Of a DNA stretch of 39,194 nt, positions 22,452 through 30,471 are shown in pieces. The stretch covers positions 1 to 39,194 of the forward strand of contig MUNB01000091.1 in the NCBI GenBank assembly GCA_002154345.1, in the 5' to 3' direction. The notes under the pieces were generated by a model. The model did not search any database. It saw only the letters and a list, made by a program, of their open reading frames with translations, and was not told the origin of the DNA. The position numbers and the translations under genes were made by a program. Each line of letters opens with the position of its first letter. The stretch's first letter is position 1. This DNA is from Streptomyces griseus. Its GTDB lineage: Bacteria > Actinomycetota > Actinomycetes > Streptomycetales > Streptomycetaceae.

Positions 22452-24302
22452 GTGTCTTCGAAACCCTCCCGCCGTGTGCGGGGTACGGCTCTGTTCGCGG
22501 TGGTCGCCGCGGCCGGGGCGATGACCGTGACCTCACCCGCCCAGGCCGTCGTCGGTGACGCGGTCGCCGACGGTACGTACGCCTTCACCGCGAAGCTCGA
22601 CATCGGTGAGGGCGACACGAAGCGCGCCTGCACCGGTTCGCTGGTCGACGCCCAGTGGATCCTCACCGCGAGCAGCTGCTTCGCGGCGGCCGGGCAGCCG
22701 GCGTTCCCGCTGCCCGCCGGCGCCCCGGCGCAGAAGACCACCGCGACGATCGGGCGCACCGATCTGACCGGCACGGGCGGCAAGGTCGTCGAGGTGACCG
22801 AGCTGGTTTCGCGCAGCGACCGTGACCTGGTGATGGCCAAGCTGGCCCAGCCGGTCACGGACATCGCGCCGGTCCTGCTCGCGGACTCCGCCCCGGTGGC
22901 GGGCGAGAGCCTGCGGGCGGTCGGCTACGGCCGCACCGCGTCGTCCTGGGTTCCCGACCGGCTGCACGCGGGCACGTTCGACGTGACCGCGACCGGTGCG
23001 ACGACGGTGGCCGTCACCCGCGACGGCGGCGCGATCTGCAAGGGCGACGCGGGCGGACCCGCCCTGCGCGAGCAGAACGGCACGGTCCTGCTCGCCGCCG
23101 TCCACAGCGCCTCCTGGGGGGCCGGCTGCTTCGGCTCCGACGAGACCCGCCCCGGTGCGGTGGAGTCCCGTACCGACGACCTCACCGACTGGGTCACCCA
23201 GGTCCGCGGACTGCCCCGGGAGTCCCAGGTCGCCTCGGGCGACTTCAACGGCGACGGCCGCGAGGACATTGCCGCGTTCTACGACAACGGCCCCTCCGTC
23301 GAGGGCAAGAACCGGGCCTCGCTCTTCGCCTTCTACAGCACCGGCACCGGCTTCGGCGAGCCCAAGCGGGTCTGGAGCACCCCGGGCGGCTTCACCTGGA
23401 GCAAGAGCCAGCTGACCTCCGGCGACTACACCGGCGACGGCAAGGCAGACCTCGCGGTCCTCTACGACTCCGGCTCCTCCGACACCGGCAACATCACCTC
23501 GCTGTACACCTTCACCAGCACCGGCACCGGCTTCAGCGCGCCGAAGCAGACCTGGACCACCCCGGGCGGCTTCACCTGGAGCAAGAGCAAGGTCACCTCC
23601 GGCGACTACAACGGCGACGGCAAGGACGACGTCGCCGTCTTCTACGACTCCGGCTCCTCCGACACCGGCCGGGTCTCCTCGCTGTACACCTTCACCAGCA
23701 CCGGGACCGGCTTCGCCGACCCGCGCAAGACCTGGACCACCCCCGGCGGCTTCACCTGGGCGGCCGGCCAGGTCACCTCCGGCGACTACAACAAGGACGG
23801 CAAGGACGACATCGCCGTCCTCTACAACAACGGCACGTCGGCGGACGGCAAGTTCGTCTCGTCGCTGTACACCTTCGACAGCACCGGCACCGCCTTCGCC
23901 AACCCGCGCAAGACCTGGACCAGCAGCGGATCCTTCAACTGGAACGCCACCAAGCTGACGTCCGGCGACTACAGCGGCGACGGCCGGGACGACATCGCCG
24001 TCCTCTACAACCGGGGCACCACCGAGGCGGGCGTGCACCAGTCCGCGCTCTTCACCTTCACGAGCACCGGAACGGCCTTCGCCGCACCCCGCGAGGTGTG
24101 GACCAGCACCGGATCCTTCTCCTGGGCCGCGAGCCAGCCCGTGTCCGGCGACTTCGACAAGGACGGCAAGGCCGACGTCGGTGTCCTCTACCGCGCCGGA
24201 ACCACCGTCGACGGCCGGCGCATCGACGCGCTGTTCTCGTTCACCAGCACCGGAACCGGAGTCAGGGCGCCGGTGAAGCACTGGACCGGCAGCGTCGTCT
24301 GA
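22452..24302 (+). CDS. Secreted trypsin-fold pseudoprotease with six FG-GAP/VCBS repeats
   Basis: The predicted 616-residue exported protein has a signal peptide (cleavage near SPAQAVVGD), a chymotrypsin-type domain (residues about 34-252) and six FG-GAP/VCBS-like repeats to the C-terminus. The protease catalytic triad is broken: TASSC replaces TAAHC (Ser75 for His) and GDAGGP replaces GDSGGP (Ala200 for Ser), while the Asp remains (RDLVMAKL, D125). It should therefore bind, not cut. Each repeat has a DxDxDG-type calcium loop (GDFNGDGRED, GDYTGDGKAD, GDYNGDGKDD, GDYNKDGKDD, GDYSGDGRDD, GDFDKDGKAD), forming a likely beta-propeller. The start is GTG 22452 after GAGGAAT. A role in adhesion, or as an inhibitor-binding decoy, is a guess. 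Confidence 0.9.
   Translation: MSSKPSRRVRGTALFAVVAAAGAMTVTSPAQAVVGDAVADGTYAFTAKLDIGEGDTKRACTGSLVDAQWILTASSCFAAAGQPAFPLPAGAPAQKTTATIGRTDLTGTGGKVVEVTELVSRSDRDLVMAKLAQPVTDIAPVLLADSAPVAGESLRAVGYGRTASSWVPDRLHAGTFDVTATGATTVAVTRDGGAICKGDAGGPALREQNGTVLLAAVHSASWGAGCFGSDETRPGAVESRTDDLTDWVTQVRGLPRESQVASGDFNGDGREDIAAFYDNGPSVEGKNRASLFAFYSTGTGFGEPKRVWSTPGGFTWSKSQLTSGDYTGDGKADLAVLYDSGSSDTGNITSLYTFTSTGTGFSAPKQTWTTPGGFTWSKSKVTSGDYNGDGKDDVAVFYDSGSSDTGRVSSLYTFTSTGTGFADPRKTWTTPGGFTWAAGQVTSGDYNKDGKDDIAVLYNNGTSADGKFVSSLYTFDSTGTAFANPRKTWTSSGSFNWNATKLTSGDYSGDGRDDIAVLYNRGTTEAGVHQSALFTFTSTGTAFAAPREVWTSTGSFSWAASQPVSGDFDKDGKADVGVLYRAGTTVDGRRIDALFSFTSTGTGVRAPVKHWTGSVV
23239..24175 (+). repeat. Six tandem FG-GAP-coding repeats of about 180 bp
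   Basis: DNA units of about 180-183 bp begin near 23239, 23420, 23600, 23780, 23963 and 24146 (GGCGACTACAAC-type starts). Units 2-4 are the most alike, sharing long stretches such as the ACCTTCACCAGCACCGGCAC block, which implies recent duplication or homogenisation. They are coding, not a CRISPR or satellite array. Confidence 0.85.
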
Positions 24303-24317
24303 CCGGCCGGACGCACA

Positions 24318-24344
24318 GGGCGGGCCGGACCGGCCGGACCGCCC
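24318..24344 (+). terminator. Terminator of the pseudoprotease gene
   Basis: GGGCGG and CCGCCC arms enclose inner CCGG/CCGG arms (24318-24344), 15 bases after the stop codon. This is a strong GC stem with no T-tract. Confidence 0.55.
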
Positions 24345-24348
24345 CCTG

Positions 24349-24394
24349 ACCGGCGGAAATCCGGGTGATCGACCCGGGTTCCGCCGGTTAGGGT
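24349..24394 (+). promoter_or_regulatory. Strong hairpin followed by a leaderless-type -10 box
   Basis: ACCGGCGGAA (24349-24358) pairs with TTCCGCCGGT (24379-24388), and inner CCGGGT pairs with ACCCGG, giving about 16 bp with one small internal loop. Immediately after it TAGGGT (24389-24394) lies 7 bases before the ATG at 24402. That is the usual -10 spacing for leaderless transcripts in Streptomyces, and no ribosome site is present. Confidence 0.5.
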
Positions 24395-24401
24395 GCGCCG
24401 C

Positions 24402-25181
24402 ATGACGCTTCTCTCCCACGACCGTTACTGCGACGAGATCCTGGCCCAGACCGACGCCCTGCGCGCGGTGCTGACCGGGGCCGACCTCACCGCGACCGTC
24501 CCCACCTGTCCCGACTGGACCCTGCGGGAGCTCGCCGTGCACGTCGGCGGCGCGCACCGCTGGGTCGGCGAGATCGTCCGCGGCCGGGCCGCCGACGAGG
24601 TCCCGGAGGACAAGGTGCCCGGCTTCGCGGGCCCGGAGAGCGAGGATCCGGCCGCGCTCGACGCCTGGCTCGCCGAGGGCGCCGCCGCCACCGCCGCGGC
24701 GCTGCGGGCGGCCGGGCCGGACGCCGAGGTGTGGACCTGGGTGACCGAGCGGCGTACGGCCTTCTGGGCGCGGCGCATGACGCACGAGACGGCGGTGCAC
24801 CGGGCGGACGCGGCGCTCGCCGCCCGCGCCCCGTACGCCGTCGACGCCGAGGTGGCCGCCGACACCATCGAGGAGTGGCTGGGCATCGTCTCGCTGGCCC
24901 AGGCGGAGGGCGACCCGGAGGCGGCCGAACTGCGCGGCGGCGGGCGGTCGTTGCATCTGCACGCCACCGATGTGCCCGGCGCGGAGTGGCTGATCGAGTT
25001 CGGCGAGGACCGCTTCACCTGGCGGCGCGCGCACGAGAAGGCCACGGTCGCGCTGCGCGGGACGCTCACCGATCTGATGCTCGTCTTCAACCGCCGCCTG
25101 GAGCCCACCAGTTCACGCGTCGAGGTGCTCGGCGACGCGGCGCTCCTGGACTTCTGGCTGGACCGCTCCTCGTTCGGCTGA
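24402..25181 (+). CDS. Mycothiol-dependent maleylpyruvate isomerase-family enzyme (DinB-like)
   Basis: The predicted 259-residue cytoplasmic protein has the N-terminal four-helix DinB-like domain of the family, with TCPDWTLRELAVHVGGAHRW near residue 35. The later metal-binding His residues are in RRMTHETAVHRAD. The C-terminal domain (SLHLHATDVPGAEWLIEF and beyond) resembles the SCP2/MDMPI C-terminal domain. These enzymes use mycothiol, the actinobacterial thiol, in isomerase or S-transferase reactions; the substrate here is unknown. The ATG at 24402 has no Shine-Dalgarno sequence but a well-placed TAGGGT box, so a leaderless transcript is likely. An in-frame GTG at 24393 is less plausible. 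It converges with the LLM oxidoreductase gene 10 bases away. Confidence 0.9.
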   Translation: MTLLSHDRYCDEILAQTDALRAVLTGADLTATVPTCPDWTLRELAVHVGGAHRWVGEIVRGRAADEVPEDKVPGFAGPESEDPAALDAWLAEGAAATAAALRAAGPDAEVWTWVTERRTAFWARRMTHETAVHRADAALAARAPYAVDAEVAADTIEEWLGIVSLAQAEGDPEAAELRGGGRSLHLHATDVPGAEWLIEFGEDRFTWRRAHEKATVALRGTLTDLMLVFNRRLEPTSSRVEVLGDAALLDFWLDRSSFG

Positions 25182-25191
25182 ACCGCCGTGC

Positions 25192-26202
25192 CTACGCGTT
25201 GAGTTCCGCCAGGACCCGCAGCGTGTGCGGGTCCGGGGCGGTGACCAGCAGATCCGTCACCGGGCCCTTGCGCCACAGCTCCAGCCGCTCCGCGATACGG
25301 GCGCGCGGCCCGATCAGCGAGATCTCGTCGGCGAACGCGTCCGGCACCGCCCGCACCGCCTCCTCCTTGCGGCCCTGGAGGAACAGCTCCTGGATGTGCC
25401 GGGCCTCCTCCTCGAACCCCATCCGGGCCATCAGATCCGCGTGGAAGTTGCGGGCCGCGTGCCCCATCCCGCCGATGTAGAAGCCGAGCATCGCCTTCAC
25501 CGGCCACAGCCCCTCGGCCACGTCCTCGCAGACGTGAGCACGGGCCATCGGCGCGATCATGAAGCCGTCCCGGAGCCCGGCGAGCGAGGCCCCGTAGACA
25601 TCCGTGCGCAGCGGCGACCAGTACAGCGGCAGCCAGCCGTCCGCGATCTCCACCGTCTGCGCGATGTTCTTCGGACCCTCCGCGCCCAGCAGGACCGGGA
25701 GCGAGGCGCGCAGCGGGTGCGTGATCGGCTTCAGCGGCTTGCCGAGACCGGTGGCGTCCGGGCCGGTGTACGGGTGGGAGTGGAAGCGTCCCGCCAGCTC
25801 GACCGGGGCCTGCCGCGCCAGCACCTGCCGGATCACCTCGACGTACTCGCGGGTCGCGGTCAGCGGGCTCCTGGGGAACGGCCGCCCGTACCACCCCTCC
25901 ACCACCTGCGGCCCGGACAGGCCGAGGCCGAGCAGCATCCGGCCGCCGGAGAGGTGGTCCAGGGTCAGCGCGTGCATGGCCGTCGCGGTGGGCGTACGGG
26001 CCGCCATCTGGACGATGCCGGTGCCCAGCCGGATCCGCGAGGTGTGGGCGGCGATCCAGGTCAGCGGCGTGAAGGCGTCCGAGCCCCAGGCCTCCGCCGT
26101 CCACACCGAGTCGTAGCCGAGCCGCTCGGCCTCCTGGACCAGGGCGAGCTGGCCGGGATCCGGGCCGCGGCCCCAGTATCCGAGCGCGAGTCCGAGCCGC
26201 AT
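25192..26202 (-). CDS. LLM-class F420/flavin-dependent oxidoreductase, Rv3520c type
   Basis: The predicted 336-residue TIM-barrel protein begins MRLGLALGYWGRGPDPGQLA and contains VWTAEAWGSDAFTPLTWIA, HALTLDHLSGGRMLLGLGLSGPQV and SLPVLLGAEGPKN. These blocks closely follow the Rv3520c-type F420-dependent oxidoreductases of mycobacteria. In Mycobacterium tuberculosis the homologue lies in the steroid-catabolism region. The reaction here is unknown; hydride transfer from reduced F420 is inferred from the family. The ATG at 26202 has a GGAGGGAA site; a longer in-frame start at 26268 is rejected because it would include the operator. A perfect CTGACG-AAG-CGTCAG palindrome lies 21-35 bases upstream. 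Confidence 0.92.
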   Translation of the reverse strand: MRLGLALGYWGRGPDPGQLALVQEAERLGYDSVWTAEAWGSDAFTPLTWIAAHTSRIRLGTGIVQMAARTPTATAMHALTLDHLSGGRMLLGLGLSGPQVVEGWYGRPFPRSPLTATREYVEVIRQVLARQAPVELAGRFHSHPYTGPDATGLGKPLKPITHPLRASLPVLLGAEGPKNIAQTVEIADGWLPLYWSPLRTDVYGASLAGLRDGFMIAPMARAHVCEDVAEGLWPVKAMLGFYIGGMGHAARNFHADLMARMGFEEEARHIQELFLQGRKEEAVRAVPDAFADEISLIGPRARIAERLELWRKGPVTDLLVTAPDPHTLRVLAELNA

Positions 26203-26222
26203 TCCGTTCCCTCCAGCCGTAA

Positions 26223-26237
26223 CTGACGAAGCGTCAG
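26223..26237. promoter_or_regulatory. CTGACG-N3-CGTCAG operator upstream of the LLM oxidoreductase
   Basis: CTGACG-AAG-CGTCAG is a perfect 6+6 palindrome whose near edge is 21 bases from the ATG. Related elements occur upstream of the aldehyde dehydrogenase (5731-5745) and acyl-CoA dehydrogenase (36205-36219) genes. It is probably the site of a TetR-family repressor. Confidence 0.6.
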
Positions 26238-26269
26238 GCAAGGGTGTGCGGGTTGGACTGTACGACAAC

Positions 26270-26297
26270 GGCCCCCCGCCCGGAAGGGCGAGGGGCC
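26270..26297 (-). terminator. Terminator of the Gln/Pro-rich membrane protein gene
   Basis: GGCCCCCCGCCC and GGGCGAGGGGCC pair over 12 bp with one mismatch around a GGAA loop, 21 bases after the stop of the leftward gene. It separates that gene from the LLM oxidoreductase promoter. Confidence 0.7.
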
Positions 26298-26317
26298 GCG
26301 CGTTCGTGCGTACGGGA

Positions 26318-27154
26318 TCAGCCGCGCTGGATGCCCGTGGTGTCCTGGAGGACGCCGCGACGGCCGTCCTGCGTCTGGGCGACGAGGCTCTGGCCGCGCT
26401 GCTCCACCGCGAGGTACCAGGTGCCCGGCGCCAGCTCGGCGATCGGGTTCGGCGAACCGTCCTCGCCGTACAGCGGACGCGCCACCGGAACGGCGAACCA
26501 GAACGGGGTGAAGTCGCCCGCCGGGGCCGCGCCGCCCTGCGAGGGCTGCTGGGCCTGGGCCTGGTCGGCCGGGGCGGGCTGGCCCTGCTGGGGCGCGCCC
26601 GGGTAGCCGTAACCCTGGCTCGGCTGGGCGCCGTACGGCTGCTGCTGCGCGCCCGGGTAGCCGTAGCCCTGGCCGGGCTGCGCGCCGAACTGGGGCTGGC
26701 CGCCCTGCACGCCCTGTGCCGGGGCGGACGGGCTGAGCAGCGGGGCCTTGAGGAAGGGCACCAGCGGTCCGGCGATGGCGCCCGCGGCGAGCACCATGGT
26801 GGCGAGCAGGCCGAGGATCAGGCCGGCGCCGGCGTTGCTGATGTCGAGGATCGTCCAGAAGGCGGTCCACAGGGCGAACACGGTGAGCGCCACGCCGAAC
26901 TGACCGAGGTCGAGCCCGGCGACCTTGCGGCCCGGCATCGCACGGCTGACGATCAGCAGCGCCGCGGCGATGACGCCGGCCAGGAAGACGCTCATCAGGA
27001 GCCCGAGCGAGTCCCAGGCGTTCGGGTTGTCCACCCGCGAGCAATCGATGCCCGACGGGCAGTAGCTGGAGTAGTCGAGGAAAGAGGCGATGAACAGCAC
27101 GACCGCTGCTCCGATCACCACGCCGTCGCCTCGAGTGAGGGAGCGGATATTCAC
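26318..27154 (-). CDS. Membrane protein with Gln/Pro/Gly/Tyr-rich tail, DUF5336-like
   Basis: The predicted 278-residue protein has four hydrophobic segments in the first 130 residues (VVIGAAVVLFIASFLDY, GLLMSVFLAGVIAAALLIV, FGVALTVFALWTAFWTILDIS, LGLLATMVLAAGAIAGPLV). A disordered stretch follows with repeats of the GQGYGYPGA type, then a C-terminal folded part (FWFAVPVARPLYGEDGSPNPIAELAPGTWYLAV). The Pro/Gln/Tyr repeats resemble those of actinobacterial cell-pole and cell-wall membrane proteins. The function is unknown. The start is GTG 27154 with an AAGGAC site; upstream in-frame sequence to 27244 is rejected for lack of a ribosome site. It has a strong terminator behind it, so it is probably expressed alone. 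Confidence 0.82.
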   Translation of the reverse strand: MNIRSLTRGDGVVIGAAVVLFIASFLDYSSYCPSGIDCSRVDNPNAWDSLGLLMSVFLAGVIAAALLIVSRAMPGRKVAGLDLGQFGVALTVFALWTAFWTILDISNAGAGLILGLLATMVLAAGAIAGPLVPFLKAPLLSPSAPAQGVQGGQPQFGAQPGQGYGYPGAQQQPYGAQPSQGYGYPGAPQQGQPAPADQAQAQQPSQGGAAPAGDFTPFWFAVPVARPLYGEDGSPNPIAELAPGTWYLAVEQRGQSLVAQTQDGRRGVLQDTTGIQRG

Positions 27155-27268
27155 GTGAAGGTCCTTAGTCGGTCGTCTCGTCGGGGCGGTCGTCGCTGCC
27201 GCCTGTGCGGCGGTACGGCGTGAAGCTCGGGGGTGGCTCCCCATCGTACGGATGAATCTATCGTCTGC

Positions 27269-27293
27269 CCGGGCGGGTTGTGTCCCGGCCCGG
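27269..27293 (-). terminator. Candidate hairpin between the amidase gene and the membrane-protein promoter
   Basis: CCGGGCGGG (27269-27277) and CCCGGCCCGG (27284-27293) pair with one bulged base around a 6-base loop. The site is 66 bases past the amidase stop (27359). The rest of the 204-base gap shows only a weak TAGATT-like -10 element for the membrane-protein gene. Confidence 0.4.
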
Positions 27294-27358
27294 ATCGTGA
27301 GCTGCTATCCCCCCACATATCGCCCATCGCCCCTCACTCATCATGAGCTGCCGCAGAG

Positions 27359-28297
27359 CTACCCCTTCAGATAGCTGCTAATGCCGTCCGCCAGTCCTTG
27401 GGCCGCCTTCTGCCGCCAACTCGCGCTGGTGAGCAGGGCGGCGTCCTTCGGATCACGCATATTGCCGCATTCGACGAACACCTTGGGCACGGTCGACAGA
27501 TTCAGTCCGCCGAGATCATTACGCGTGTCCAGACCGCTCTTTCCGCCGATGTAATTGGAAGGCGCGCTTCCGGTCGTGCGGACGAAGTGTCCGGCGATAC
27601 GTGCGCCGAGATCGGCCGAACTCTTCACGATCTTCGAGGTGTCGGAGCCGCCGCCCTTCACCGCCGCGGGCAGGATCACATGGAAGCCCCGGTTGCCCAC
27701 GGCCGATCCGTCGGCGTGCACCGAGACCACCGCGTCGGCCTTCGCCTCGTTCCCGATCCGGGCCCGTTCGTCGATGCACGGCCCGAACGGCCGGTCCGCG
27801 TCGTGCGTCAGCCGGACCCGGGCGCCCTCGGCCTCCAGCAGTGCGCGCAGCCGGTGGGAGACGTCGAGGGTGAACCGGGCCTCCGCGTAACCGTCGTTCG
27901 TGGACGTACCGGTCGTATCGCACTCCTTGCGACCGGTGCCGATGTCGACCTTCTCGTTGATCTCCCGGGTGTGATCGCGGTTGCCCGGATTATGTCCCGG
28001 GTCGATCACCACGGTCCGGCCGGTCAGCGGGCCCTTCGGCAGCGGTGTCGCGGAGGCGGACCGGGACGGTGTGGCCCCGGCCTCGGCGGATCCGGCCGGT
28101 TCCGGCCGCTGGTCCTCCGGCGTCGCGGCCGTCGAGGACGCGCCGCCGGCACCCGGTCGCGGCGCGGCCGCACCGGTCTCGTCGGCTTCCGGGCCGCCAC
28201 CGCATCCGGCGGCGGTCAGGCATACGGCGGCCAGCGCGGCGGCCACGGACAGGGGCCGGGCGCGGCGGGCGGGGGGAGGGCTGTCGTCGTACGGCAC
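27359..28297 (-). CDS. N-acetylmuramoyl-L-alanine amidase (Amidase_3), lipoprotein
   Basis: The predicted 312-residue exported enzyme cleaves the amide bond between N-acetylmuramic acid and L-alanine in peptidoglycan. The N-terminus has a lipoprotein signal (lipobox LTAAGC, Cys near residue 32), so it should sit on the outer membrane face. A Pro/Thr/Ser linker to about residue 90 precedes the Amidase_3 domain. Zinc ligands are His in VIDPGHNPG, Glu in DGYAEARFTLD and His in SVHADG; the catalytic Glu is in VFVECGNMRD. It starts at GTG 28297 (MPYDDSPPPARR). It lies 68 bases downstream of the methyltransferase gene in the same direction. The role is cell-wall turnover or daughter-cell and spore separation. 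Confidence 0.93.
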   Translation of the reverse strand: MPYDDSPPPARRARPLSVAAALAAVCLTAAGCGGGPEADETGAAAPRPGAGGASSTAATPEDQRPEPAGSAEAGATPSRSASATPLPKGPLTGRTVVIDPGHNPGNRDHTREINEKVDIGTGRKECDTTGTSTNDGYAEARFTLDVSHRLRALLEAEGARVRLTHDADRPFGPCIDERARIGNEAKADAVVSVHADGSAVGNRGFHVILPAAVKGGGSDTSKIVKSSADLGARIAGHFVRTTGSAPSNYIGGKSGLDTRNDLGGLNLSTVPKVFVECGNMRDPKDAALLTSASWRQKAAQGLADGISSYLKG

Positions 28298-28365
28298 GCG
28301 GCGATGCTACCCACCCGGCCGGCCGGGCGGCCCGGATCCCGGCCCGCGTCCGGCGACCGGGCGGC

Positions 28366-29163
<798 letters not shown>

Positions 29164-30471
29164 TCAGCAGCTCTGCCAGAGGCGGGTCATGACGCGGACG
29201 CCGAAGCGCAGGCCCTCCAGCGGGACGCGCTCGTCCACGCCGTGGAAGAGGCGGCCGTAGTCCAGGTCGTGCGGAAGCTTCAGGCCCTTGAAGCCGAAGC
29301 AGCGGATGCCCAGGTGGGTGAAGGCCTTGGCGTCGGTGCCGCCCGGGTTGCAGTACGGGACGGGGTGGCCGTCCGGGTCCTCGGCGCGTACGGCGTCGCA
29401 CATCGCGTCGACCAGCGGGCCGTCGAACGTCGTCTCCATCGCGATGTCGTGGTTGACCCACGCACGGCTGACGGAGGGGAGCAGGAGCCGGTCGATCGTG
29501 TCGATCAGTTCCTGCTCGTGACCGGGGAGGAAGCGGCCGTCGACGCGGGCGGTGGCCTTCCCGGGGATGACGTTGGTCTGGTAGCCGGCGGTGAACATGG
29601 TGGGGTTCGCCGAGTTGCGGAGCACCACCTGCATGAAGTCCGCGACCGGGCCGAGCCGGGCGAGGCTCGCCTCGATGTCGTTCTCGTCGAACGCGACGCC
29701 GTAGAGCCGGGCGGCCTCCTCCAGCAGGGCGCGGACCGGTTCGATCAGCCGGACCGGGAAGGTCGCGCGGCCGATCCGGGTGAGGGACTCGGCGAGGTCG
29801 GTGACGGCGTTCTCGTCGTTGGGCGACGAGCCGTGGCCGGCCCGGCCGTTCGCGGTGAGCTCCATCCAGGCCATGCCGCGCTGGGCGTTCTCGATCGGGT
29901 ACAGCCGGCGCGTGTCGTCGAGGGCGAAGGAGAAGCCGCCGCCCTCGCCGATCGCCTCGGTGACCCCGGAGAAGAGGTCCGGCCGGTGCTCGACCAGCCA
30001 GTGGGCGCCGAACGTGCCGCCCGCCTCCTCGTCGGCGAGGAAGGCGAGCACCACGTCGCGGGCCGGCTTCGTGCCGGTGCGGGCGAAGTGCCGGGCGGTG
30101 GCGAGCATGACCGCCACCGTGTCCTTCATGTCGATCGCGCCCCGGCCCCAGAGGTAGCCGTCGCGGATCTCGCCCGAGAACGGCGGCACCTGCCACTCGG
30201 CGGCGTCGGCGGGCACGACGTCCAGGTGGCCGTGGACCAGCAGGGCGCCGCGCTCGGTGTCGTCCCCGGCGATCCGGGCGATGACGCTGGCCCGGCCCGG
30301 GGCGGACTCGACCAGCTCGGAGGCGATGCCCACCTCGGCGAGGCGGTCCACCACCCAGTCGGCGGCGGCGCGCTCGTCGCTGGTCGGGTTGGAGGTGTCG
30401 AACCGGATCAGCTCGGCGCAGAGGTCGACGACCTCGCTCTGGGCCTGCTCGGAGGCGGGGGTGAGGGTCAT
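29164..30471 (-). CDS. M20/M25/M40-family metallohydrolase
   Basis: The predicted 435-residue cytoplasmic di-zinc enzyme hydrolyses an amide, peptide or N-acyl bond. The metal-site pattern is complete: HGHLDVVP (H82, D84), GRGAIDMKD (D114), and LADEEAGG (E148 catalytic, E149 ligand), with the lid/dimerisation domain in the middle (RAGHGSSPNDENAVT). The later His ligand is seen near the end (LDYGRLFHGVDERV). The length matches M20 peptidases. The ATG at 30471 overlaps the permease stop as ATGA. In this operon the permease presumably imports the compound and this enzyme cleaves it; the substrate is not known. Confidence 0.92.
   Translation of the reverse strand: MTLTPASEQAQSEVVDLCAELIRFDTSNPTSDERAAADWVVDRLAEVGIASELVESAPGRASVIARIAGDDTERGALLVHGHLDVVPADAAEWQVPPFSGEIRDGYLWGRGAIDMKDTVAVMLATARHFARTGTKPARDVVLAFLADEEAGGTFGAHWLVEHRPDLFSGVTEAIGEGGGFSFALDDTRRLYPIENAQRGMAWMELTANGRAGHGSSPNDENAVTDLAESLTRIGRATFPVRLIEPVRALLEEAARLYGVAFDENDIEASLARLGPVADFMQVVLRNSANPTMFTAGYQTNVIPGKATARVDGRFLPGHEQELIDTIDRLLLPSVSRAWVNHDIAMETTFDGPLVDAMCDAVRAEDPDGHPVPYCNPGGTDAKAFTHLGIRCFGFKGLKLPHDLDYGRLFHGVDERVPLEGLRFGVRVMTRLWQSC

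Noticed and set aside
23239..24175. CRISPR-like or satellite repeat array.
   Set aside because: The repeats are about 180 bp, in frame and encode FG-GAP calcium loops; there are no short spacers.
22452..24302. Active trypsin-like protease.
   Set aside because: Two of three triad residues are replaced (TASSC for TAAHC, GDAGGP for GDSGGP).
26203..26268. Longer N-terminus for the LLM oxidoreductase starting at 26268.
   Set aside because: It would place the palindrome inside the gene, lacks a ribosome site, and family proteins begin at MRLGL, which has a strong GGAGGGAA site.
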